This document shows, in pieces, positions 17,972 to 26,969 of a DNA stretch of 64,000 bases; the first letter of the stretch is position 1; each line of letters opens with the position of its first letter. The stretch is from Nostoc paludosum FACHB-159 (GTDB lineage: Bacteria > Cyanobacteriota > Cyanobacteriia > Cyanobacteriales > Nostocaceae). The notes beneath the pieces are model-generated. The model was not told where the DNA came from and ran no database searches. It worked only from the letters and a program-made list of their open reading frames with translations. Location: positions 87,196-151,195 of the forward strand of contig NZ_JACJTU010000019.1 of NCBI RefSeq assembly GCF_014698835.1. The letters run 5' to 3'. Made by a program: the position numbers and the translations under genes.

Positions 17972-18628
17972 CTACGGGTGGATTTGGCTCAAAATGAACC
18001 GCAAGCGATCGTAGTCGTCTTTAAGTAATACGCTCAGGTTCCGCCCAGCTTTAATTAGCCATTCTCGGTCAGCTTTACGTAACTGATATACATCTCGAAT
18101 GGCAGCTGCGGTCAAGGCGTCCACTGGCGCACCATTGATACAAAGGAGTGTCCGCAAAAAATCTAGTTCTTCAGTAAATTTAACGATCGCTTCAGCTTCG
18201 CACCGATAAACAGCTTGATGAATTTGCGGGGGACGGGGTGGTAGATACTGATATACTCTTCGGTTATAACTTGGATTTTGTGAAGATAGTTCAAATCCAA
18301 CGATGGCAGCTCTAAATTCTGTTCTAAGCATGGCAAATATCTGGGGTTGTTCTTCACGTAAGTCCTGCAATGACAGCCCCAAAGCTCTAGCTCGGTGTAC
18401 GGAATCTATGGGCATAGTAGTAGCATGATATACCACAGCGTAAACGACATTGCCAGATTCTTCATCCACCGCACAAACCCAACTACCAAAAGGCGGCATA
18501 GAGGGAAAGCTTAAATCTTCTGGTTCCAAACACTGTGCCAAAAATTCAGTAGTACTAGTTTCAATCACCTCTGCAAAGTGATTGGGATGGCGATCGCTTC
18601 TATCAAACTGTGGTAATGGAAGGCGCAT
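17972..18628 (-). CDS. HAS-barrel domain protein, cyanobacterial conserved
   Basis: A 218-residue soluble protein. The N-terminal about 110 residues (PPFGSWVCAVDEESGNVVYAVVYHA split as PPFGSWVCAV and GNVVYAVVYHA) resemble the small HAS barrel found at the N-terminus of HerA-like ATPases. The C-terminal half is helical, with RKADREWLIKAGRNLSVLL. The ATPase part is absent. It lies next to ndhS on the same strand, 131 bp away across a repeat, which does not reveal a function. The family match is from memory of pattern and is moderately sure. Confidence 0.6.
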   Translation of the reverse strand: MRLPLPQFDRSDRHPNHFAEVIETSTTEFLAQCLEPEDLSFPSMPPFGSWVCAVDEESGNVVYAVVYHATTMPIDSVHRARALGLSLQDLREEQPQIFAMLRTEFRAAIVGFELSSQNPSYNRRVYQYLPPRPPQIHQAVYRCEAEAIVKFTEELDFLRTLLCINGAPVDALTAAAIRDVYQLRKADREWLIKAGRNLSVLLKDDYDRLRFILSQIHP

Positions 18629-18639
18629 GGGAGTGCTCA

Positions 18640-18750
18640 GTTAAGAGTTAGGAGTTAGGAGTTGAACAATAATAACTCCTAACTCCTGTACAGATACGAT
18701 TAATAGCGTGTCTTCTAACTTACAGACAAGGGTTAATCGCGTCTCTACTT
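18640..18750. repeat. TTAGGAGTTA palindromic repeat and inverted GTAGAGACGC-type repeat
   Basis: The arms GAGTTAGGAGTTAGGAGTT (18645-18663) and AACTCCTAACTCCT (18674-18687) are inverted copies around a short loop. Next to them lies a degenerate GATTAAT...TAATCGCGTCTCTAC unit, a second hairpin family. Both families recur elsewhere in the window (for example at 25045-25090). Confidence 0.7.
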
Positions 18751-18759
18751 CTAATTAAT

Positions 18760-18957
18760 CTATTTTCCTTTTTTACGTCCAGCTGTGGTCTCTACGACTT
18801 CTAATTCCTTCAGGCGGAAGGTAATTAATTTATCCCAGTTACCACCTTCAAACAATACGGCTACCTTACCATCACTCACTCGTTGCACGAGTCCTTCAGA
18901 GCGATAGTAGGTATCTGCGGGATTCTTGACGCGAACAGTTGCTCCAGGCAGAATCAT
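18760..18957 (-). CDS. ndhS: NDH-1 complex subunit NdhS
   Basis: A 65-residue protein with the NdhS signature: MILPGATVRVKNPADTYY, GLVQRVSDGKVAVLFEG and WDKLITFRLKELE. NdhS is a cyanobacterial and plant-specific subunit with an SH3-like fold. It forms part of the ferredoxin-docking site of photosynthetic NDH-1 at the thylakoid membrane, supporting cyclic electron flow and respiration. The C-terminus is Lys-rich. It is transcribed as a lone small gene between rodA and the HAS-barrel gene. Confidence 0.93.
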   Translation of the reverse strand: MILPGATVRVKNPADTYYRSEGLVQRVSDGKVAVLFEGGNWDKLITFRLKELEVVETTAGRKKGK

Positions 18958-19024
18958 CTCTTTAGCCTCACTTGTTTCCTGTTAATAGCTTAATACTTGT
19001 TAATACTCATTGGTTATTTTTAAG

Positions 19025-19232
19025 AGGCAATAGGCAAGAAAGCAATAGGCAATAGGGGAATCCCCATAATTCAAATTAGGGATTTTAAAAAGTAGGTATT
19101 AAAAAATTGGGTAAGTCGGCTCGTTTCAAATGTTTAATTTTCTCCATAATTCAAATTAGAGGCAAAGATTCCGATTATTCAGGCAGGTTCTATTGCCTAT
19201 TGCCTATTGCCTATTGCCTATTGCCTATTGCT
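19025..19232. repeat. Dispersed element, family C copy 1 (about 208 bp)
   Basis: The element is bounded by tandem GGCAATA units on the left and their inverse TATTGCC (five in tandem) on the right, giving terminal inverted repeats. Inside, CCATAATTCAAATTAG occurs twice (near 19063 and 19144) and a small hairpin GGGGAATCCCC sits at 19055. A second copy with the same internal order lies at 34185-34425. It fills nearly the whole rodA-ndhS gap. Non-coding, MITE-like. Confidence 0.8.
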
Positions 19233-19234
19233 TA

Positions 19235-20548
19235 TCAATAATACTTCTGCCGTTGGCGAAAATTTGCTACCGATTCTACTATTCCCAAGGAAATGAAGTT
19301 AGTCAGCATGGCAGAACGTCCGTAACTCATCCAGGGTAAGGGAATTCCTGCTACAGGCGCTAAGCCGACAGTCATGCCAACGTTGACAATTAACTGAAAC
19401 ACAATCATGGACAAAACGCCAATAGCCAACAACGAACCAAAATTGTCTGTGGCGGTTTGAGCAACATGCAGTAAGCGGAAGCAAATTAAGCAAAAAACAA
19501 AGAGTACTATCAAACAACCAACAAAACCGAATTCTTCGCCGACTGCTGAGAAAATAAAGTCTGTATGCTGTTCTGGGACGAAATTCAGTTGCGTCATTGG
19601 GCCTTTGAACAGACCCCATCCCCAAATTTCACCGGCACCAATGGCAATGCGAGATTGAATCAAGTGATACCCAGCACCAAGGGGATCGTGATCTGGATCC
19701 ATGAATACAGTAAGTCGGTCTTTTTGATAGGGTTTCAAAATATGATTCCAGGCAAAAACTCCTAATTCGCCACCAAATATATTGAGACTCCACGCACCGA
19801 TAGCACCCAAACCAAATCGACGCCAGGGCAGAGTTCGCCAACCGATAATAGCCATAGCGATTGACCAAACTATCCCTAACGGGCCAAAAGATAGCTCTTT
19901 AAATAAAACTATCGGTTGTTCTAAAGGCCAAGATATGCTGAACAAAATGGCAGCAACTACAGGAGAAATCATCAGAATTAGCCAGCCTGGGTTAGCATTT
20001 GCCCAGTAGAGCATTCCCAAGACGATCGCCCCAAATACCATTGATGTTGCTAAATCTGGCTGTAAAAATACTAATCCCCAAGGTATAGCGGTGATTGCCA
20101 GTACGCGGAAAACACTTTCGAGTTTAGAAGCGGTGCGCTTGTGTAACAAGGCTGCTAAGGTAATAATCATGCCAACTTTGGCAAACTCTGAGGGTTGCAC
20201 ATTAAAGCCAGCGATACTGATCCATCGCTGTGCCCCTTTAGCGCTAGTACCGGCAATCATCACGGCGATTAAGCTGAAATTCGTAAGTGCGTAGGTTACC
20301 CAGTGGCACTGCATTAAGATTTCGTAACGGGTACGAGCTAAAAAAAGTGCTATCAGTACACCGATACCTGCCACCAACCAGTGCCACCACCAGTCGGTTA
20401 CTGGCTGCTTTAGTTCCGTACTGAGGATGGCGATGCCGCCAAAAATACTGACAGCAACTGGTAAACAAAACAATAACCAATCTACATATTGCCAAGGCTT
20501 AACCCAAGACTTCCAGCGAACTTTGGGGAGCGATCGTTTTAATAACAT
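19235..20548 (-). CDS. rodA: Cell elongation peptidoglycan polymerase RodA (SEDS family)
   Basis: A 437-residue multi-pass membrane protein with about 10 hydrophobic segments. Family blocks include GAQRWISIAGFNVQPSEFAKV, split as GAQRWISIAG and QPSEFAKVGMI, then FLQPDLATSMVF, RLTVFMDPDHDPLGAGYH and EQHTDFIFSAVGEEFGF. The final block GIPLPWMSYGRSAM is the SEDS signature, with Ser-Tyr-Gly. RodA polymerises lipid II into glycan strands with a class B penicillin-binding protein and drives lateral wall growth. It lies downstream of mrp on the same strand, separated by a long repeat. Confidence 0.96.
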   Translation of the reverse strand: MLLKRSLPKVRWKSWVKPWQYVDWLLFCLPVAVSIFGGIAILSTELKQPVTDWWWHWLVAGIGVLIALFLARTRYEILMQCHWVTYALTNFSLIAVMIAGTSAKGAQRWISIAGFNVQPSEFAKVGMIITLAALLHKRTASKLESVFRVLAITAIPWGLVFLQPDLATSMVFGAIVLGMLYWANANPGWLILMISPVVAAILFSISWPLEQPIVLFKELSFGPLGIVWSIAMAIIGWRTLPWRRFGLGAIGAWSLNIFGGELGVFAWNHILKPYQKDRLTVFMDPDHDPLGAGYHLIQSRIAIGAGEIWGWGLFKGPMTQLNFVPEQHTDFIFSAVGEEFGFVGCLIVLFVFCLICFRLLHVAQTATDNFGSLLAIGVLSMIVFQLIVNVGMTVGLAPVAGIPLPWMSYGRSAMLTNFISLGIVESVANFRQRQKYY

Positions 20549-20575
20549 TGTGTCAGTTTAGACTTTAGGTTTAAT

Positions 20576-20838
20576 TGTTGGGCATTGGGCATTGGGCATG
20601 GGGCAAGCAGGAGGTGTGGGAGGATACGGAGGGGTGGGAAGAGAGGGAGGGGTGGGAAGTGTGGGGGGAGACGGAGGTGTGGGAGGAAAGGGAAGCATAA
20701 ATTCTCTTTTTTCCCATCTCCCCACACTCCCCACACTTGCCACATTCCCCATCTCCCCACACTCCCCACACTTGCCACACTCCCCACACTCCCCATCTCC
20801 CCCAGTCCCCAATTCCCAATCTCCAGTCCCTAGTATTC
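20576..20838. repeat. Palindromic G-rich/C-rich repeat, family A copy 2
   Basis: Tandem GGGCATT units lead into a G-rich arm, a core AAGCATAAATTCT (20692-20704) and a C-rich arm of CCCCACACT-type units. Bases 20644-20710 recur exactly, in inverted orientation, at 22245-22311 on the other side of mrp. ORFs in all frames here are low-complexity products of the repeat and are not genes. Confidence 0.85.
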
Positions 20839-20877
20839 CCAGGCTATAGCCCAAGGAACAGATAGAATTAAAATTTA

Positions 20878-21948
20878 TTATGTCAAAGCTGCAACTGATA
20901 CTTTACCAGCGATGTTGAGAGCGATCGCTTTTAGTGCTTTTGCGGAAGCTGAATCTGGGTCAGCAACAACTATTGGCACACCATTATCGCCGCCAACTCG
21001 CGTGGAAATTTCTAGTGGTACACAGCCTAAAAGTGGCACTTCCAATTCAGCAGCGGTTTTGGAACCACCACCGGAACCAAAAATGTCATACTGCTTATCT
21101 GGCATATCTGGTGGAATAAAATAACTCATATTTTCCACGATTCCTAATACCGGGACGTTCATTTGTTGGAACATCCGCAATCCCTTACGAGAATCTAACA
21201 GAGCGACATTTTGGGGTGTGGTGACAATTACTGCTCCTGCCATTGGTACTGCTTGGGTTAAAGTTAACTGAGCATCTCCAGTTCCTGGTGGCATATCTAC
21301 AATCAAATAGTCCAATTCTCCCCATTGCACTTGATAGAGAAACTGGCGAATTACACCATTTAACATTGGCCCGCGCCAAATCACTGGTTGATCTCGGTCA
21401 ATCAAAAAGCCCATTGAAACTAATTTGACACCGTGATTAAAAGCAGGTTCGAGGATTTCACCTTTGTCAGTCGAACGCACAGCAATTTCGGCATCTGCCA
21501 ACCCCAACATTGTCGGGTCATTAGGCCCGTAAATATCGGCGTCTAGTAAACCGACTTTTGCTCCTGTTTGGGCTAAAGCCACTGCTACATTGACCGCCAC
21601 AGTACTTTTACCAACACCACCTTTGCCGCTGGAAACAGCAATAATATTTTTGACTCCAGAAATACCAGTGCGGTCTGGCAAACTTTTTTGTTGGGGTGTT
21701 TCTGCCGTTACTTCTACACTTACATCTGTAACGCCTGGTAATTTTTTAACAGCTTTTTGGCAATCTTCAACAATAAATTCACGTAAAGGACAGGCTGGAG
21801 TAGTTAACACCAAAGTGAAACTAACCTTACCACCATCAATTTTGACATTGCGAATCATATTCAGTTCTACCAGACTTTTGCGAAGTTCTGGGTCTTGCAC
21901 TGGTCGCAATACTTCTAAGACAGAGCTCGAATCAAGGACATCGTACAT
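20878..21948 (-). CDS. mrp: Mrp/ApbC-family P-loop ATPase, iron-sulfur carrier
   Basis: An N-terminal MIP18-like (DUF59) domain (LEVLRPVQDPELRKSLVEL) is followed by a deviant Walker A motif SSGKGGVGKST and the blocks GLLDADIYGPNDP and DMPPGTGDAQL. Members carry or assemble iron-sulfur clusters in the cytoplasm. The CxxC pair found in many relatives between ENMS and FGSGGG is replaced here by IPPDMPDKQY, which I believe is usual in cyanobacteria. The ATG at 21948 (356 residues) is preferred, because the longer frame only adds six residues of an AT-rich leader. Confidence 0.92.
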   Translation of the reverse strand: MYDVLDSSSVLEVLRPVQDPELRKSLVELNMIRNVKIDGGKVSFTLVLTTPACPLREFIVEDCQKAVKKLPGVTDVSVEVTAETPQQKSLPDRTGISGVKNIIAVSSGKGGVGKSTVAVNVAVALAQTGAKVGLLDADIYGPNDPTMLGLADAEIAVRSTDKGEILEPAFNHGVKLVSMGFLIDRDQPVIWRGPMLNGVIRQFLYQVQWGELDYLIVDMPPGTGDAQLTLTQAVPMAGAVIVTTPQNVALLDSRKGLRMFQQMNVPVLGIVENMSYFIPPDMPDKQYDIFGSGGGSKTAAELEVPLLGCVPLEISTRVGGDNGVPIVVADPDSASAKALKAIALNIAGKVSVAALT

Positions 21949-22158
21949 AAAAAATTCAAAATTCAAAATTTACCGAAGTTCTGATTTAAGGAAGGCTGAA
22001 GCTCCTGACTTCTGTTGCAATTGATGAAATACAATCCTAGTCAGCATCTTAGCTATTAACTGGATGTAAATAAAAGCAAGAGCAGATTGGTATTTTCGCG
22101 ATCGCTGCCGTAATAAAACTTAGGAAACTGGATTATTACCTAAATAGAATCTTAACGT

Positions 22159-22370
22159 TATTGGGTATAGGGAATGGGGCATAGGGCACGGGGTATGGGG
22201 AGATGGGGAAGTGTGGGGAGATGGGGGAGTGTGGGGAGATGGGGAAAAAGAGAATTTATGCTTCCCTTTCCTCCCACACCTCCGTCTCCCCCCACACTTC
22301 CCACCCCTCCCACACTTCCTGCTTGCCCAATACCCAATGCCCAATGCCCCATGCTCCATGCCCCATACCT
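22159..22370. repeat. Palindromic repeat, family A copy 3 (inverted relative to copy 2)
   Basis: The same elements as copy 2 are present in the opposite orientation: the core AGAATTTATGCTT at 22251-22263, then a C-rich arm and AATGCCC-type units. The 67-bp stretch 22245-22311 matches 20644-20710 exactly as an inverted repeat, so mrp lies between two facing copies. Confidence 0.85.
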
Positions 22371-22893
22371 AAAAATCAAAACAACTGTCATTAATAGATT
22401 TTTTAGTACCTGATACTGCTGGTAATGGCGCTTTTTCTACTGCTTCGACTAAAGAGCGTGCAACGCGGTCTGCGTAAGGACGAGATAAAGACCAAATTAG
22501 GGGTGACAACCAACCGCGTAGTGTTACAGAATAAGATAAACAAGTACCACAAACTGTTGATTCTACTTGGTAGGTGACCCGTTCTTCTATTCCAGGAATT
22601 GCCATAACTCGGATACTCAGCATTTCTCTGGGATTGACGCGTTCCACAAAAATCCGGATGGGAATTGGCGAAAAGCGTGTTACAGCCTGAAAAATTAATC
22701 CTGGTTTGGGTACTAATCCGTAGGGTACGTTAGTACTTTTAAGTAGTGGATGCCAAGAAACATCCGTTAAGTCAACGACTTTTTGCCACAGTTCATCTAC
22801 AGAAGCAGAACTAATCTCTCGATACGTTCGCACCAGAGAAGCGCAAAACCGACGACGTTTGCGGTGGATGAATTTGGATAACCAACCCTGCAT
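22369..22893 (-). CDS. SRPBCC (START-like) family protein
   Basis: A 174-residue protein with the pattern of a helix-grip ligand-binding fold. It has an early REISSASVDELWQKVVDL helix, the blocks WHPLL and VERVNPREMLSIRVMAIPG, a strand EERVTYQVES and a long C-terminal helix (ADRVARSLVEAVEK). Homologues bind lipids or pigments, but no ligand can be deduced. The basic N-terminus (FIHRKRRRF) is not a signal peptide. The stop codon falls at the edge of the family A repeat. Confidence 0.65.
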   Translation of the reverse strand: MQGWLSKFIHRKRRRFCASLVRTYREISSASVDELWQKVVDLTDVSWHPLLKSTNVPYGLVPKPGLIFQAVTRFSPIPIRIFVERVNPREMLSIRVMAIPGIEERVTYQVESTVCGTCLSYSVTLRGWLSPLIWSLSRPYADRVARSLVEAVEKAPLPAVSGTKKSINDSCFDF

Positions 22894-23349
22894 TTTCCTA
22901 ATCCTCCTCCTCGCTAGACACTTTCTGGTAACTCTGGTATTTTAGGCAACTAGGCTTAACCTCTAGACCAAAACTTTCTTAAAATTGCTCTGGCCATAGC
23001 AATGGTATATTCGGTGCACATGCCAACCGCCAACATCATAAATAAATATGGTGCAGAAGTTTTGAGTAGACGAGTCAAACCCTTGATACCTCAAGGTTAA
23101 GACTAAATTTTAGTGTTTATACCAGAATATTCCAATTAAAAATTTCAAAAAAAACTCAATCAATATACAAGCCTATACGCATTTGAGGGAAAATAACTCT
23201 AGTGATGCCCATCAATTCTATAAAATGCTTGACCGATAAGAAAAAAGCAGGTTGGGCAAATAGAGCTTGATTGTTGGCGCGGTTTTCCTCAAATTTTAAG
23301 ATGAGAAATTTGTGGCTTTCTGGAAATTGTAATTTAGGTTCGGGAATCT
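22894..23349. other. Divergent intergenic region upstream of hemF
   Basis: About 455 bp between the divergent SRPBCC and hemF genes. It contains a small inverted repeat (ACCCTTGA with TCAAGGTT, around 23078-23098). No ORF with a ribosome binding site was found. The hemF promoter must lie here. Confidence 0.35.
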
Positions 23350-24384
23350 ATGTTGACCAACTCGCAAACACCAACTGTAGCAGCGGAATCATCCAAGTTT
23401 TTGCCACCAGCTGACGCTAAGGAAAGAGTCAGCCAGTTTATGAAACAGCTGCAAGACGAGATTACGCAAGCTTTAACAGAACTGGATGGTGTGGGTAAGT
23501 TTCATGAAGATAGTTGGGAACGCCCAGAAGGAGGTGGCGGGCGATCGCGCGTCCTACGGGATGGTGCAATATTTGAACAAGGTGGTGTCAATTTTTCTGA
23601 AGTTTGGGGTTCCCATTTACCGCCCTCAATCTTAGCTCAACGTCCTGAAGGCGCAGGACACGGCTTTTATGCCACTGGTACTTCAATGGTGCTACACCCC
23701 CGTAATCCTTATGTGCCTACAGTTCACCTCAACTATCGCTACTTTGAAGCTGGGCCTGTGTGGTGGTTTGGCGGTGGTCTGGACTTGACTCCTTATTACC
23801 CTTTTGCTGAAGATGTAACACATTTACATAAAACTTTAAAACAAGCTTGTGACCAACACCACCCAGAATATTACCCAGTGTTTAAACGTTGGTGTGACGA
23901 ATATTTCTACCTCAAGCATCGTGGTGAAACAAGGGGTGTGGGCGGTCTATTTTTTGATTACCAAGATGGTCGGGGTACTTTATATCGCGGCCCCGATCCC
24001 AACGGGCAAGCAGCTATTTATAGCAATAAAGTGGGAGAACCAGCGCCACGTAATTGGGAAGATTTGTTTGCGTTTGTACAAGACTGTGGCAGAGCATTTT
24101 TACCAGCCTATGTGCCAATTGTAGAACGGCGACATGGGATTGAGTATGGCGATCGCCAACGCAATTTTCAACTCTATCGCCGGGGACGATATGTAGAATT
24201 TAACTTGGTTTACGACCGAGGTACTATTTTTGGCCTGCAAACCAACGGACGCACCGAATCAATTCTCATGTCCCTACCACCTCTAGTGCGTTGGGAATAC
24301 GGCTATCAGCCAGAACCCAATTCCCCCGAAGCCGAGTTGTATGAAACCTTCTTGAAACCTCAAGATTGGATCAATTGGAAGTAG
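23350..24384 (+). CDS. hemF: Oxygen-dependent coproporphyrinogen III oxidase
   Basis: Converts coproporphyrinogen III to protoporphyrinogen IX using O2, a step shared by heme and chlorophyll synthesis. Diagnostic blocks are present: GGGGRSRVLRDGAIFEQGGVNFS (split here as GGGGRSRVLRDG and FEQGGVNFSEVWG), HLNYRYFEAG, WWFGGGLDLTPYYP, FKRWCDEYFYLKHRGE, and VEFNLVYDRGTIFGLQTNGR near the C-terminus. Length 344 is normal. The gene is monocistronic: a family A repeat follows and the next gene starts about 290 bp later. Confidence 0.98.
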   Translation: MLTNSQTPTVAAESSKFLPPADAKERVSQFMKQLQDEITQALTELDGVGKFHEDSWERPEGGGGRSRVLRDGAIFEQGGVNFSEVWGSHLPPSILAQRPEGAGHGFYATGTSMVLHPRNPYVPTVHLNYRYFEAGPVWWFGGGLDLTPYYPFAEDVTHLHKTLKQACDQHHPEYYPVFKRWCDEYFYLKHRGETRGVGGLFFDYQDGRGTLYRGPDPNGQAAIYSNKVGEPAPRNWEDLFAFVQDCGRAFLPAYVPIVERRHGIEYGDRQRNFQLYRRGRYVEFNLVYDRGTIFGLQTNGRTESILMSLPPLVRWEYGYQPEPNSPEAELYETFLKPQDWINWK

Positions 24385-24386
24385 TA

Positions 24387-24515
24387 GGGCATGGGGCATG
24401 GGGCATGGGGCATAGGAAGAAGACAAGCAGACAAAGGAAAGATTTGATTTAAATTCTGCTCATCTCACTCATCCCCCTATATCCAATGCCCAATGCCCAA
24501 TGCCCCATTCCATTT
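24387..24515. repeat. Palindromic heptamer repeat, family A copy 4
   Basis: Three GGGCATG units just after the hemF stop are mirrored about 100 bp later by CAATGCCCAATGCCC and a terminal CCCCAT. The purine-rich left arm and the pyrimidine-rich right arm flank an AAATTCT core, as in the other copies. The transcript would fold into a long imperfect hairpin at the hemF 3' end. Confidence 0.75.
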
Positions 24516-24677
24516 TAAATTGCTACTCAGCACTGTTTTGGTGAGTTAAACTACTAAAGATAACCACTTAGCATAAAAAAGTGACAATTTTAGCTGTAGC
24601 TTGCTAATCTCAAGTGGCAGCATTATAACGGTTCTGTAGCTAGTCAATTTAAAAGGAATCCCACGGGGAGGGTTTGA

Positions 24678-25046
24678 GTGATTCATATAGACCAAAAAAG
24701 TTATACAACCCAAGACGGAAATACCGTGATTGTCTTGACACCAGCAGGTCGCCTAGACATCACTACTGCTTGGCAATTTCGCTTAAAGTTACAGGAGTGT
24801 ATTTCTAAACTCAGTCGCCATGTAGTTGTCAATCTGGGTCAGGTCAATTTTATTGATAGTTCTGGTCTCACATCTTTGGTAGCTGGAATGCGTGATGCAG
24901 ATAAAGTCAAGGGTAGTTTCCGCATCTGTAATGTACATCCAGAGGCCAAACTCGTGTTTGAAGTGACGATGATGGATACTGTGTTTGAAATTTTTGAAAC
25001 TGAAGAGGAAGCTTTAGAAGGTGTACCTCGTAGTATCGCCAGCTAA
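24678..25046 (+). CDS. STAS-domain anti-sigma factor antagonist
   Basis: A 122-residue protein of the SpoIIAA/RsbV type. The motif NFIDSSGLTSLVAG contains the serine that partner kinases phosphorylate. Strands TVIVLTPAGRLD and SFRICNVHP complete the fold. The start is the GTG at 24678, preceded by GGGGAGGG. No cognate kinase or phosphatase lies next to it, so it probably acts in a partner-switching pathway encoded elsewhere. Which sigma factor or enzyme it governs is unknown, although sigF in the same window is a formal candidate. Confidence 0.88.
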   Translation: MIHIDQKSYTTQDGNTVIVLTPAGRLDITTAWQFRLKLQECISKLSRHVVVNLGQVNFIDSSGLTSLVAGMRDADKVKGSFRICNVHPEAKLVFEVTMMDTVFEIFETEEEALEGVPRSIAS

Positions 25047-25060
25047 GAGAAGAGTTAGGA

Positions 25061-25088
25061 GTAGAGACGCGATTAATCGCGTCTGTAC
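25061..25088. repeat. Palindrome GTAGAGACGCGATT/AATCGCGTCTGTAC
   Basis: A 28-bp near-perfect palindrome with one mismatched pair, 15 bp after the STAS gene stop. The core AGACGCGATTAATCGCGTCT is fully symmetric. Related hairpins occur at 18706-18750, 52539-52568 and 53103-53138. It is a dispersed intergenic repeat that could also act as a weak terminator. Confidence 0.75.
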
Positions 25089-25142
25089 AAGAGTCAGGAG
25101 TTTATTGAAAATTCATAACTCATACTCATAACTTGATGTTAC

Positions 25143-25739
25143 TCAATACTGATTTCGCTTTGTGTAGCGATAAGGGCCCATAAGTGCTCCCCAAGTTGCT
25201 TGTCGAGTTTGTGGGTTAATTCCTTTGTCGTAGCTGTAAAATTCTGCTTGTGTAGCTTCAAAGCCCAAGGAAACTTCGACGGTATTTCCAAGATAACTAA
25301 AAGTGCAACGAGTTTCCGGTAATGGGGTAGCGGTAAACTTATAGCGATCGCCAGCTAGCTTTTCGTAATTAACTGTGAGGATACAACCTGGTAGTAAATC
25401 TAATTCATCGGGTGAGAGTGTATTTAGTAGAGCAGAATTATCACCCCCGCCTTTTAATGCTTCTGGATTTTTAAGCATATAATATTGCACTTTCAGAGGC
25501 GCATGAAATTCGCTTCCCTGATGCAAGCGCATAATTCGTTGGCGGTAGGGTCGATCTAGGTTAATAATATTAGCCTGTTCAGCAAACAGCGTGATGCTAT
25601 CTTCTATGAACAGATTAACTGGTCTTTGCCACAGGCGCAGGTGGACATACCAAACTGGTTCTGCTATGGCTTGTTCCCGATTATCAAATTCACCAGCTAG
25701 GTACTCACCTAAAGCAATTAACTGTGGCGAGAAGTTCAT
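25143..25739 (-). CDS. cpcT: Phycocyanobilin lyase of the CpcT/CpeT family
   Basis: CpcT attaches phycocyanobilin to the second cysteine (about position 153-155) of phycocyanin beta chains. Family blocks include LGEYLAGEFDNREQA, PVWYVHLRLWQRP, PYRQRIMRL, LPGCILTVNYEKL and TWGALMGPYRYTK. Length 198 matches. It is transcribed alone, converging on the STAS gene. The closely related CpeT acts on phycoerythrin, but no phycoerythrin genes are visible here, so CpcT is the more likely name. Confidence 0.9.
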   Translation of the reverse strand: MNFSPQLIALGEYLAGEFDNREQAIAEPVWYVHLRLWQRPVNLFIEDSITLFAEQANIINLDRPYRQRIMRLHQGSEFHAPLKVQYYMLKNPEALKGGGDNSALLNTLSPDELDLLPGCILTVNYEKLAGDRYKFTATPLPETRCTFSYLGNTVEVSLGFEATQAEFYSYDKGINPQTRQATWGALMGPYRYTKRNQY

Positions 25740-26259
25740 AAGTGGGATTGATGAATTTTTAAAGGTGATTATTTTTGGTTAGTTCTTTAGGCCAGAGTTG
25801 CTAGCCTCTGTGGCTACCAAGTTACAAAGTAATTTTGATTTGTCTCTATTGTAAATGAAAGTGTCAGTAGACCGAAAATTTTTGGCGATCGCGGTATCAA
25901 ATTGAAAAATTGGTGGTCTACAATTAGCACAAAGTTAAGAGCGCCGGAAACCGACACTCTTAATGTTTGCAAATGAATGAAAGTTTGCGAAATCATCAGC
26001 ATCCGATGTGTCATTTTAGTAGCTAGGGATCGCGTCTAAAAAGCGATCGCTTTATTCGTCTAGTTAGAACAAAGGTACTTGAAAGGCAGATTAAAAGCTG
26101 ATTTTGGCTGATTAGATCGATCGTTTAAACTCAAGCGCTGGCAAGCCTTCTGGAAAAGTTTTCGGTCTACAAGACCGTCGCTAGCCAAAACCTCAACTTG
26201 GCAAAGTAGCCTTTAAGCGGGAAAATAAGAATACGTCGCCCTTCCTTAAGATTTTCTTT
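25740..26259. other. Divergent intergenic region between cpcT and thf1
   Basis: About 520 bp with HIP1-type octamers near 25887 and 26043. No ORF with a ribosome binding site was seen. It includes a short inverted repeat TAAGAG/CTCTTA around 25936-25962. Promoters for both flanking genes should lie here. Confidence 0.35.
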
Positions 26260-26967
26260 GTGAATAACGTCCGTACTGTCTCTGATACAAAGCGAACTTT
26301 CTACAATCTGCATACCCGTCCGATCAACACTATTTATCGTCGGGTAGTAGAAGAGTTGATGGTGGAAATGCATCTACTGTCAGTAAATATTGATTTTAGC
26401 TACAATCCAATTTACGCCTTGGGTGTCGTCACTACTTTTGACCGTTTCATGGAAGGCTATCAACCAGAACGGGATCGAGAATCTATTTTTAATGCCTTAT
26501 GTCAGGCTATAGAACAAGACCCGCAACGCTATCGACAGGATGCCGAAAGATTGCGATCTGTAGCTAAAGGTTTGCCAGTTCAAGATTTAATTGCGTGGCT
26601 GAGTCAAACCAGTAACTTAGATGGAGATGCTGACTTGCAAGCACAATTGCAAGCGATCGCCAACAATCCTAACTTTAAATACAACCGTTTGTTTGCAATT
26701 GGTGTATTTTCTTTATTGGAATTGGCAGATGCTGAACTAGTCAAAGACGAAAAACGACTGACTGAAGCACTCAAAGCGATCGCTGCCGGTTTACACCTGT
26801 CTGATGACAAATTTAGCAAGGATTTGGAACTATACCGTTCTAACCTCGACAAAATGGCCCAAGCGCTAGTAGTGATGGCAGATATGCTCTCAGCCGATCG
26901 CAAAAAACGCGAACAACGCAAACAACAATCAACTACTCAAGTTGCTCCTCCAACTTCCAATGAATAG
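26260..26967 (+). CDS. thf1: Thylakoid formation protein Thf1 (Psb29)
   Basis: A 235-residue protein matching Psb29/Thf1, which interacts with FtsH proteases and supports photosystem II biogenesis and repair. Recognisable parts are VSDTKRTFYNLHTRPIN near the N-terminus, VEELMVEMHLLSVN, YNPIYALGVVTTFDRFMEGY and YNRLFAIGVFSLLE. A charged C-terminal helix (DRKKREQRKQQ) follows. The start is the GTG at 26260; no in-frame ATG fits the conserved N-terminus. It is monocistronic. Confidence 0.95.
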   Translation: MNNVRTVSDTKRTFYNLHTRPINTIYRRVVEELMVEMHLLSVNIDFSYNPIYALGVVTTFDRFMEGYQPERDRESIFNALCQAIEQDPQRYRQDAERLRSVAKGLPVQDLIAWLSQTSNLDGDADLQAQLQAIANNPNFKYNRLFAIGVFSLLELADAELVKDEKRLTEALKAIAAGLHLSDDKFSKDLELYRSNLDKMAQALVVMADMLSADRKKREQRKQQSTTQVAPPTSNE

Positions 26968-26969
26968 TT

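Noticed and set aside
20558..20854. Several 80-100 codon frames in the family A repeat near rodA
   Set aside because: All are Gly/Cys/Pro/Ser-rich translations of GGGCATT and CCCCACACT repeats read in several frames; none has a start site or fold-like pattern.
21076..21124. Missing CxxC cysteines in the Mrp protein as a sign of lost function
   Set aside because: The replacement IPPDMPDKQY is, to my knowledge, usual in cyanobacterial Mrp proteins, so it is not a local defect.
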